DNA from: JAZOXB01 sp040096185
GTDB taxonomy: Bacteria > Bacillota > Clostridia > Oscillospirales > Oscillospiraceae
NCBI RefSeq assembly: GCF_040096185.1
Contig: NZ_JBBMFF010000228.1
Span: 1-18,392 of the forward strand
DNA length: 18,392 nucleotides
Direction: 5' to 3'
Under the pieces are notes generated by a model. The model saw nothing but the letters and a program-made list of their open reading frames with translations, was not told the origin of the DNA and ran no database searches. Of this stretch, positions 1-6,365 are shown in pieces. Every line of letters begins with the position of its first letter. Position 1 is the first letter of the stretch. The position numbers and the translations under genes were made by a program.

Positions 1-36
1 AGGGCGCACCCTTCGCACGTTTGCGAGCCGAGCGGT

Positions 37-69
37 ATTTTCTCCGACGTACACGCCGCCGGAGAAAAT
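37..69. repeat. Inverted repeat at left edge, function unknown
   Basis: A 10-bp arm at 37-46 (ATTTTCTCCG) is the exact reverse complement of 60-69, with a 13-nt loop. Neither side carries a T-run, so it is not a classic terminator. No gene is visible in 1-193; it could belong to a unit that begins left of the window. Confidence 0.5.
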
Positions 70-82
70 GATTCCTACTTTC

Positions 83-102
83 TTTGCGCTTGCGAGCGCA
101 AA
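83..102. repeat. Short perfect hairpin
   Basis: TTTGCGCT at 83-90 is the exact reverse complement of AGCGCAAA at 95-102, with a TGCG loop. It lies between the inverted repeat at 37-69 and the hsp20 terminator. No T-run follows. Function unknown. Confidence 0.45.
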
Positions 103-142
103 CTCTGCGAGGCTTTTGTTCGCATTTTCAATGTGCCTTCGC

Positions 143-183
143 AAAAAAATATCCCGCAGGGGGAAATTCCTCTGCGGGATATT
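143..183 (-). terminator. Rho-independent terminator of hsp20
   Basis: On the minus strand a perfect 12-bp stem (172-183 with 148-159) is followed at once by a run of seven T (plus-strand A at 143-149). Two G-T wobbles could extend the stem inward. It begins 11 bp beyond the hsp20 stop codon and ends that transcript. Confidence 0.9.
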
Positions 184-193
184 GAATATGCCG

Positions 194-637
194 TTACTCG
201 ATGGCAATGACATTGCTCTTCGGGAGCTGCTTCTTTGCGGCCTTCGGCAGAGAGATCTGCAGGATGCCGTTTTCGAACTTCGCGCGGATGTCCTCCGGCT
301 CCACATGCTCACCGACATAGAAGCTGCGGCTGCACGCACCGGCGTAACGCTCCTGACGGATGTACTTACCCTTCTTCTCCGGCTCCTCCTTGTCCAGACC
401 CTTTGCGGCCTGAATGGTGAGATAACCGTCCTTCAGCTCCAGATTCACTTCGTCCTTCTTGAAGCCCGGCAGGTCGATGTCAAGCTCATAGGTGTCCTCG
501 GTCTCACGGACGTCGGTCTTCATGAGGTTCTTGCCATGCTTGCCGTACAGGGCATTGAGGCTACGCGGCATTACCATATCAAACGGATCCGAGAAGAAAT
601 CATCAAACAAATTTTCACTATAGATGCTGGGCAGCAT
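194..637 (-). CDS. Hsp20-family small heat-shock protein
   Basis: A 147-residue alpha-crystallin-type chaperone, a normal length for the family. Such proteins form oligomers that hold unfolding proteins without ATP until DnaK or ClpB can refold them, in the cytoplasm. The N-terminal arm (about 1-38) is rich in Phe and Asp. The alpha-crystallin domain runs from about 40 to 138 and contains the family's DLPGFKKDEV and NGILQISLPK segments. The C-terminus carries an IxI motif (VIAIE), which docks between subunits. The ATG at 637 is preceded by GGAGG with an 8-nt gap. The gene is monocistronic: it has its own promoter, a CIRCE operator and a terminator. What I infer is heat induction through HrcA. 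Confidence 0.95.
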   Translation of the reverse strand: MLPSIYSENLFDDFFSDPFDMVMPRSLNALYGKHGKNLMKTDVRETEDTYELDIDLPGFKKDEVNLELKDGYLTIQAAKGLDKEEPEKKGKYIRQERYAGACSRSFYVGEHVEPEDIRAKFENGILQISLPKAAKKQLPKSNVIAIE

Positions 638-773
638 AAGTCATACCTCCAATCGCTCCGGCCGCCTCCGGGAGAGGCTCCCGTGCAGCCGGGCCTGTAT
701 TATGTACCCAATGTGGTTGTGGTTTTGTTCCCTTGGGGGTGGGTTCCTGTCCCCTCTCTCAAGGTTCAACTGT

Positions 774-801
774 ATTATACCACCGTTTTTAGCACTGTCA
801 A
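774..801 (-). promoter_or_regulatory. SigA-type promoter of hsp20
   Basis: Read on the minus strand, TTGACA (796-801) and TATAAT (774-779) are perfect consensus hexamers separated by 16 bp. Transcription should start near 767, which leaves a leader of about 130 nt before the hsp20 ATG. Confidence 0.9.
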
Positions 802-815
802 TAGGAGAGTGCTAA
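789..815. promoter_or_regulatory. CIRCE operator (HrcA binding site)
   Basis: TTAGCACTG (789-797), a 9-bp spacer, then GAGTGCTAA (807-815). This matches the CIRCE consensus TTAGCACTC-N9-GAGTGCTAA with one mismatch. It overlaps the -35 box of the hsp20 promoter, so bound HrcA would block RNA polymerase. The match is seen directly; repression by HrcA is known for the family; no hrcA gene lies in this window. Confidence 0.92.
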
Positions 816-872
816 TATTCACATAATGCACGATGTTTGTTCACAGTCCGTTCATATTCATCCGTTATTTGG

Positions 873-2705
873 TTATTTTACAGGATTCTTTTTCTGTAAA
901 GAATCGTCATAATACTGCGCCTGCGCGTGCCAGAGGCGGGCATATTCTCCGTTTTTTTCCTGCAGAAGCGCCTCATGCGCGCCGTGCTGGACGATACTGC
1001 CTGCCGAGAACACCAGAATTTCATCGCAGAAGCGGCACGAGGCCAGCCGGTGGCTGATATAGAGCGCCGTCTTGCCGCCGGAGATCGCATTGAACTTCCG
1101 GTAGACCTCATATTCGGAAACGGGGTCAAGCGCCGCCGTCGGCTCGTCGAGCACGAGGAAGGGCGCATTCTTGTAAAGTGCACGGGCGATGGCGATCTTC
1201 TGCGCCTCGCCGCCGGAGATCACCACGCCATGCGGGTCAAAATCGCGGTAAAGCATCGTGTCGAGGCCGTCCGGCATGCGCAAAAGGCGTTCGCCGAGCC
1301 CGGCCTCCCGCAGGCAGACCTCCGCCCGCGCGCGGTCAACATCCGCTCCGGCCGTCACATTCTGCCCGAGGGAGAAAGCGAACAGGCGGAAGTCCTGAAA
1401 CACAACGGAGAACAGCGCCTGATACTCCGCATAGTCATATTTTCGGATATCAACGCCGTTGAGCAGGATCTCGCCCTCCGTCGGGTCATAGAGCCTGCAC
1501 AGCAGCTTGATGAACGTCGTCTTACCGCTGCCGTTGCGGCCGACGACGGCCAGCTTTTCGCCGATGCGGAACTTCATGCTCACATGGCGCAGCGCATAGG
1601 CCTCCGTGTTGGGATAGCGAAAGGACACATCGCGGAATTCCACCTCATAGCGATCGTCATCGCGCTTTTCCACACTGAGCGAGCCCTGATACATGGGGTT
1701 TGGGATATCGAAGTAGTCGAGATAGCGCTTCATGTATTCCTCGTTCGTGACGGAAATCCGAATCGTGCGCGCCAGCCCGGAGACGCCCGCCAGCAGCAGC
1801 ATGATGGAAGAGACATACCGCGCGATGGAGCCGACGGACAGGCCGCCCCGCAGCGCCGCCGCGATCAGGAGCAGATAGACGCCGAACTGGAGCGCATACG
1901 TCACAAAATTGGAGAGGAGCCCCATCCACGCAACACCGAAATTCATGGTTCTCTCCCGCCTGCAGAAGTTTTCGTTAAAGTCCCGCTCCTTCTGCAGCAG
2001 CGCGGCCCGCATACCGTACAGGCGAATATCCTTGCCGGAGGAATCGTTGCTGGTGTAATCATACAGCTTTTCGCCGCAGATGTTGTCGTCCACACATCCG
2101 GCAAAGAACTCGCTGCGCAGTCTGCCGTACCGGCGGCCGGTCAGAACGCTGACCACGGCCGTCAGCACGATGCCCGCCAGCAGCGCCAGCTTTGCCCCGG
2201 CGGAGAGCAGGCCGGGCCGGAACAGGGAGAATGTCAGCAGGACGGCGGCCGCGATCTGCACCGCATAGCGGACAAGGCCGCCCGCCGTCACGGCATAGTA
2301 ATACACATTATAGCCTGTCTGCGTCTCCATCTCGATCCGTTCCCGGAGCAGGGCCGTCTTGCGGTCCTCAATCAGGGCATAGGGCAGATCCATGGCCTTT
2401 TCCGCATGCTTCCAGTCAACCAGCCGGTCCAGCTCGGCCTCGCCGACGTCCGCATGCATTTTCAGCAGTGCGCCTGCCAGCCCGACAAGGGCCGCCAGGC
2501 CGACGGTGAGCGCAGCATACAGGGCTAGCGTCTTTCCGCCCGCACCGGCCGTCAGGGCATCGATGATCTTAGCCGAAAAATAGATCGGGATATAGGGCGC
2601 GATCGCAGTCGTCAGGCTGGAAAACAGGGTACAGAGGAAGTATTTCCGGTCCAGATGACACAGCAGCCGGACCGCGCGGCGGTTCAGATCCCAACGTTCT
2701 TTCAT
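873..2705 (-). CDS. ABC exporter subunit (TMD-NBD half-transporter), second of a pair
   Basis: A 610-residue half-transporter with an N-terminal membrane domain (about 20-320, several hydrophobic helices) fused to an ATPase domain (about 350-600). Walker A is GRNGSGKTT near 389-397, the signature is SGGEAQ near 497-502, Walker B is FLVLDEP near 516-522, and the H-loop His is near 552. The signature carries Glu-Ala where many exporters have Gln. The ATG overlaps the previous gene's stop by 4 bp and has GGGAGGG upstream, so the two are translationally coupled and probably form a heterodimer. The substrate cannot be told from sequence; multidrug, peptide or lipid export are all possible. No clear terminator follows before the hsp20 promoter. 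Confidence 0.92.
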   Translation of the reverse strand: MKERWDLNRRAVRLLCHLDRKYFLCTLFSSLTTAIAPYIPIYFSAKIIDALTAGAGGKTLALYAALTVGLAALVGLAGALLKMHADVGEAELDRLVDWKHAEKAMDLPYALIEDRKTALLRERIEMETQTGYNVYYYAVTAGGLVRYAVQIAAAVLLTFSLFRPGLLSAGAKLALLAGIVLTAVVSVLTGRRYGRLRSEFFAGCVDDNICGEKLYDYTSNDSSGKDIRLYGMRAALLQKERDFNENFCRRERTMNFGVAWMGLLSNFVTYALQFGVYLLLIAAALRGGLSVGSIARYVSSIMLLLAGVSGLARTIRISVTNEEYMKRYLDYFDIPNPMYQGSLSVEKRDDDRYEVEFRDVSFRYPNTEAYALRHVSMKFRIGEKLAVVGRNGSGKTTFIKLLCRLYDPTEGEILLNGVDIRKYDYAEYQALFSVVFQDFRLFAFSLGQNVTAGADVDRARAEVCLREAGLGERLLRMPDGLDTMLYRDFDPHGVVISGGEAQKIAIARALYKNAPFLVLDEPTAALDPVSEYEVYRKFNAISGGKTALYISHRLASCRFCDEILVFSAGSIVQHGAHEALLQEKNGEYARLWHAQAQYYDDSLQKKNPVK

Positions 2706-4537
2706 GCCTGCTTCCCTCCCTGATAGCCGGGCTGATACCAGCAGCTCTGAATTTCATACAGCCTTGCATATTCTCCGCCCGCCGCAAGGAGCGTTTCGTG
2801 CGTGCCCTCCTCGGCGATGCCGCCGTCGCGCAGCAGCACGATCCGGTCGCAGAAGCGGGTCGAGGCCAGCCGGTGCGAGATGAACAGGGATGTCTTCCCT
2901 GCCGCCATGCGCCGGTACTGCTCATAGACCTCATTCTCCGCAATGGGGTCAAGCGCCGCCGTCGGCTCGTCGAGCACGAGCACCGGTGCGTCCTTATACA
3001 GGGCGCGGGCCATCATGAGCTTCTGTGCCTCGCCGCCGGATAGCTCAATGCCGTCCGGATTCACCTGTTTATCCAGATGCGTATCCATGCCGTGCGGCAG
3101 GGCATCCAGCTTTTCTCCCAGCCCGGCCGCGCGCAGGCACCGCTCCGCCCGCTCCCGGTCCACCTCAGGGCCGAAGGCGCAGGCGGCCGTCTCGGCCAGC
3201 GAAAAGCAGGCCGTGCGGACCTCCTGAAACACCGGAGCGAACAGTGCCGCATAGTCGTCCCGGCGGAACTCCGCCGCGGGGACGCCGTCGATCCGGATCG
3301 TGCCGGATGTCGGCGCATACAGCCCGCACAGGAGCTTGACGAGCGTCGTTTTGCCCGCGCCGTTCAGGCCAACAAGCGCCACATGCTCCCCGGCACGGAG
3401 CGTAAGACTGATATCGTGCAGCGTGTCATGTGCCGCCCCGTCATAGCGGAATGATACATGGTCGAACGTGATCTCCGGTGCGTGCTCCCGGTGGTCCGCC
3501 GCATGCGCCGTTCCCGTTCCGTCCGTGTCCGGCAGCTCCATAAACTGCCGGTAATCGCTGACCTTCAGGCTGGCGGTCTGCATTTCGTTCCAGGCGGAGA
3601 TCATGTTGCCGATAAATGTGGCAAAGCCGGAGATGGCGGAAAAATACAGCACGAATTCATCCGGCCGCAGCTCGCCCCGTACCGCCATGACGAGCAGCAG
3701 GGTATAGGCCCCGCCGTCGCGCAGCAGGATCACCAGCAGGTCGACGAGACGCCCCAGAAGCAGGCGGCGGTTCAGCCGTGCGGACCACGCGGTATCCTGC
3801 CGGAACAGGTCTGAAAACGTCTCGCGCAGCCATGTCGCCATGCCGTAGATGCGGATATCCTTGGCCGCCGCAAAATCGGCAGCATTTTTAGACACATACC
3901 GCAGCCTCCGGCCAATGTCCGTCCGCTCCCCGCGGGAGGCGTATTCATAGCGGTTATAGGCCCGGACGCACAACAGGTTGACCAGTGCCGCAAGTGTCAG
4001 CAGCACCAACAGCAGTGGACTGATGCGCGAGAGGATCGTGCCGAACAGGGCATAGCACAGGGCATTGCGGATCAGCTCCGTCATCTGGTTCGGGACCTGA
4101 CACAGCGGCACCTTGCCGTTCATCATATAGCTTGCTTCCTCGGCCCGCTTGCGCTGGTCTCGCGTCTGCTTTTTCTCATAGGTCTGATAGAACATCGCCA
4201 TGCTCTTCTCCTCCAGGCAGCTGGTCAGATAAAAGCGATAGCGGCTCTCCTGCGCCTCCAGAATGGTCTTGCAGAAATCCCGCAGGCCGACTGCCAGAAA
4301 CGTGAGCGCGAGCAGGGCGCCGACGGCCAGTGCGGCATGGAGGAACGTCTGTCCTCCCGTCACCTCCGACACGACGAGCGCGGGCAGGCGAAGCTCCGCC
4401 CAAGCCAGAAGCACGCCCAGCGGGACGCCGGCCGCCATGACAAAGAATGACGCAGGCGTTCCGCGGAGCATCTGCCGATAGCTCCACACGGCGTTGCTCA
4501 TAAGACCCCGATAGGGCTTTTTGGTTGATTCCTTCAA
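2702..4537 (-). CDS. ABC exporter subunit (TMD-NBD half-transporter), first of a pair
   Basis: About 611 residues from the preferred TTG start at 4537. An N-terminal membrane domain (about 25-320) leads into an ATPase domain (about 350-600). Walker A is GLNGAGKTT near 390-398, the signature is SGGEAQ, Walker B is VLVLDEPTAALDP, and the H-loop is in FISHRLAS. All catalytic motifs look intact, so both sites of the presumed heterodimer could hydrolyse ATP. The TTG has AGAAGGGGG 9 nt upstream; a longer GTG start at 4573 lacks a convincing ribosome binding site. The gene lies just past a terminator that follows the histidine kinase gene, so it may have its own promoter. TGCTACAGT on the minus strand, just upstream of the ribosome binding site, is a weak extended -10 candidate. 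Confidence 0.9.
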   Translation of the reverse strand: MKESTKKPYRGLMSNAVWSYRQMLRGTPASFFVMAAGVPLGVLLAWAELRLPALVVSEVTGGQTFLHAALAVGALLALTFLAVGLRDFCKTILEAQESRYRFYLTSCLEEKSMAMFYQTYEKKQTRDQRKRAEEASYMMNGKVPLCQVPNQMTELIRNALCYALFGTILSRISPLLLVLLTLAALVNLLCVRAYNRYEYASRGERTDIGRRLRYVSKNAADFAAAKDIRIYGMATWLRETFSDLFRQDTAWSARLNRRLLLGRLVDLLVILLRDGGAYTLLLVMAVRGELRPDEFVLYFSAISGFATFIGNMISAWNEMQTASLKVSDYRQFMELPDTDGTGTAHAADHREHAPEITFDHVSFRYDGAAHDTLHDISLTLRAGEHVALVGLNGAGKTTLVKLLCGLYAPTSGTIRIDGVPAAEFRRDDYAALFAPVFQEVRTACFSLAETAACAFGPEVDRERAERCLRAAGLGEKLDALPHGMDTHLDKQVNPDGIELSGGEAQKLMMARALYKDAPVLVLDEPTAALDPIAENEVYEQYRRMAAGKTSLFISHRLASTRFCDRIVLLRDGGIAEEGTHETLLAAGGEYARLYEIQSCWYQPGYQGGKQA

Positions 4538-4546
4538 GGCATATCG

Positions 4547-4555
4547 CCCCCTTCT
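4547..4555 (-). promoter_or_regulatory. Ribosome binding site that decides a TTG start
   Basis: The minus-strand sequence AGAAGGGGG ends 9 nt before TTG at 4537. The alternative GTG at 4573 has only GGGG close upstream. This favours the shorter ABC subunit. Confidence 0.65.
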
Positions 4556-4581
4556 GCTTCCACTGTAGCACACAAGGCCCC

Positions 4582-4624
4582 AAAAAAGAGAGATCGTGCA
4601 CCAACTGCTTCCAGCGGTGCACGA
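4582..4624 (-). terminator. Intrinsic terminator after the histidine kinase gene
   Basis: On the minus strand a perfect 9-bp stem TCGTGCACC/GGTGCACGA (4616-4624 with 4594-4602) is followed by TCTCTC and a run of six T (plus-strand A at 4582-4587). It starts 7 bp past the kinase stop codon. It should end or attenuate the two-component transcript before the ABC genes. Confidence 0.82.
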
Positions 4625-4631
4625 ATCGCAT

Positions 4632-5282
4632 TCAGCACGCGGCGGGGACGAGGAATTCCGACGTGAATGCGCCGTCCTCGCTGTTGTATTTCACCCAGCC
4701 GCCATGCTGCTTCACAATGGCCTCTGCCCGGTGCAGGCCGAAGCCGTGTGCACCGGTCTTCCCCGTCCGGAAGAGGGAGCCAACCTTCTTCTGCTTCTTC
4801 CCGGCGCTGTTGAGAAGATAGAAATAGAGCATATCGCCCTTCATCCGCAGAGAAAGGCGGAGGAATTTTTCGCCAGCCGCGCTCCGGCAGCCCTCGATGG
4901 CATTGTCCAGCAGATTCCCGATGACAATGCTCAGCTCCAGATCGGTGAGCGACAGCTCCGGCGGCAGATTGGCCTCCGCCGTCACGGCGATCCCGGCGGC
5001 GCGGGCCTGCGCGAGCTTGGCTGAAAGAATGGCATCGACGGTCACATTGCCGGTCTTGAGCAGGGTGTCGACCGTCTGCAGGCTCCGGTCCAGCTGCTCG
5101 AGGTAGGCGATGGCCCGGTCGACCTGTCCGGCCTCCAGCTGGCCCTTGAGCGCCTGCAGATGGTGGTGGAAGTCGTGCTTATAGCCGCGCATCTCGTTAT
5201 GGATGCTCCGGACCTCCTCCAGATGCTGCCGCGCCTGCTCCTCCTGCATTTCGACCAGCCTGAGATAGGTTCTCTTCAACAT
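4632..5282 (-). CDS. Soluble GHKL sensor histidine kinase (AgrC/LytS-like core, no membrane sensor)
   Basis: About 216 residues from the ATG at 5282, which has AGAGGAAA upstream. An N-terminal coiled-coil-like stretch (1-32) leads into a dimerisation and phosphoacceptor motif, YKHDFHHHL, with His36 the probable phosphorylated residue. The ATPase N-box is NLLDNAIEGC (about 123-132) and the glycine box is HGFGLHRAEAIV. This core is typical of kinases that pair with LytTR regulators. Those usually have 400 or more residues with 5-7 membrane helices in front; here there are none. The gene follows the response regulator by 25 bp and is co-transcribed with it. How it senses a signal is unknown; it may read a cytoplasmic cue or act with a separate membrane protein. 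Confidence 0.88.
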   Translation of the reverse strand: MLKRTYLRLVEMQEEQARQHLEEVRSIHNEMRGYKHDFHHHLQALKGQLEAGQVDRAIAYLEQLDRSLQTVDTLLKTGNVTVDAILSAKLAQARAAGIAVTAEANLPPELSLTDLELSIVIGNLLDNAIEGCRSAAGEKFLRLSLRMKGDMLYFYLLNSAGKKQKKVGSLFRTGKTGAHGFGLHRAEAIVKQHGGWVKYNSEDGAFTSEFLVPAAC

Positions 5283-5307
5283 GGCATTTCCTCTGTTTCT
5301 GCGGTCC

Positions 5308-5994
5308 TCAGTTTCTGTCAATGAACGCCCGGTTGATGGCGTCATACTTTCCCCGCGCCAGCGGGACCTCCGCCCCGCCGCGCAGCAGGACGGACGTGCG
5401 CCCGATGCGCACCACGGCCTTCAGATTGACGAGGTACGACCGGTGGGTGCGGAAGAAGTCCGCGCTCAGCCGCCCGGCAAAGGCCGAGATGCTCTCGCGG
5501 ATGCGGTAGTCCGGCCCGGTCGTGTGGAGAACGAGATCATGCAGAAAGGACTCCGCATACAGAAGCTCACTCTCATAGAGCTTCACGTTTCCCTCCTCGC
5601 ACGCGATCACGACGGACGGCGGCTCGACGGCCAGCCGCGCGGCGGCGCGGTCCAGCACGGTGCGGAGCTTTTCCGCCGGCACGGGCTTGACGAGATAGTG
5701 CAGGGCATCGACCTCATAGCCCTCAGCCATGCACTCAAAATGCGACGTGATAAAGATGATCTCCGCCCGGCAGCCCGCGCCGCGCAGGCGCTTGGCAAGG
5801 TCGATGCCGCTCATGCCGGGCATTTCGACGTCCAGCAGCAGGATATCCCAGTCGGTATCTCCGGCGAAACGGAACGCCTCCGCGCTCGGGAAGCAGGTCA
5901 CGGCGCAGGCGCCGTGCGCCCAGTCCGTCACGTCCGCCTGCAGCTGTGCGGCCTGTCCGGCGTCGTCGTCACAGATCGCGATCTTCCAGCCCAT
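5308..5994 (-). CDS. LytTR-family response regulator
   Basis: A 228-residue transcription regulator. The receiver domain (about 1-120) has the acidic pocket CDDD at 8-11, phosphoacceptor Asp55 in LLLDVEMPG, Thr83 and Lys103 (LVKP). The C-terminal LytTR DNA-binding domain (about 130-228) contains the typical segment FFRTHRSYLVNL. Such regulators bind pairs of roughly 9-bp direct repeats. The ATG at 5994 has GGGGGG upstream. It leads the two-gene unit with the kinase. The 60-bp gap upstream is filled by a hairpin, so it probably depends on read-through from the ftsH operon or on a promoter I cannot recognise. Targets are unknown; the neighbouring ABC exporter genes are the obvious candidates. 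Confidence 0.93.
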   Translation of the reverse strand: MGWKIAICDDDAGQAAQLQADVTDWAHGACAVTCFPSAEAFRFAGDTDWDILLLDVEMPGMSGIDLAKRLRGAGCRAEIIFITSHFECMAEGYEVDALHYLVKPVPAEKLRTVLDRAAARLAVEPPSVVIACEEGNVKLYESELLYAESFLHDLVLHTTGPDYRIRESISAFAGRLSADFFRTHRSYLVNLKAVVRIGRTSVLLRGGAEVPLARGKYDAINRAFIDRN

Positions 5995-6017
5995 GGCTAT
6001 CCCCCCGTCCTACAAGA

Positions 6018-6050
6018 AAGCGCTCTGCCGTTATGCGCAGCAGAGCACTT
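6018..6050 (-). terminator. Probable terminator at the end of the gdpP-ftsH operon
   Basis: On the minus strand an 11-bp stem with one wobble (6040-6050 with 6018-6028) has an 11-nt loop and is followed by TCTTGTAG. The T-run is weak, so partial read-through into the response regulator is likely. Confidence 0.55.
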
Positions 6051-6053
6051 CCG

Positions 6054-6365
6054 TTATTCTTCCGAATTCTCCGGATCCTTCAAATTCTCCTGCGCAGCTG
6101 CGGCATGCAGCTGCTCGGTCTCCTGCTCCAGCGCCTTTTCCTCGCGCTTTGCCTGCAGGAAAAGCCGCACGGCAAGCCAGCCGACGACGACACAGCCGCC
6201 GACCAGCAGCACGAGGCCGACGATCAGGGTCGTCAGGCTCGGGGCCTCCGCCCCGCCCGCGCGATAGCTGCGCACGAGCTGCCAAGCCATATACAGCACA
6301 ACGGCAATGACCGTTCCGTGCATGATGAGCATGCCGGTCGGGTTTTTAATCTTCTTCGGCTCCAT
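6054..6365 (-). CDS. Small two-helix membrane protein, unknown function
   Basis: A 103-residue protein I do not recognise. It has a short basic N-terminus, a hydrophobic helix at about 11-30, a loop, a second helix at about 44-71, and a charged Glu- and Gln-rich C-terminal tail (about 72-103) that probably lies in the cytoplasm and may form a coiled coil. Its ATG overlaps the 3' end of ftsH by 20 bp and has GGAGAGGAG 7 nt upstream, inside the ftsH coding sequence. This overlap makes translational coupling likely. I infer a role at the membrane near FtsH, for instance as a modulator or substrate; there is no direct evidence. Confidence 0.75.
   Translation of the reverse strand: MEPKKIKNPTGMLIMHGTVIAVVLYMAWQLVRSYRAGGAEAPSLTTLIVGLVLLVGGCVVVGWLAVRLFLQAKREEKALEQETEQLHAAAAQENLKDPENSEE

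Noticed and set aside
927..2528. 533-codon open frame on the plus strand
   Set aside because: It is antisense to the ABC subunit gene, lacks a ribosome binding site and a recognisable domain; it is a by-product of high GC.
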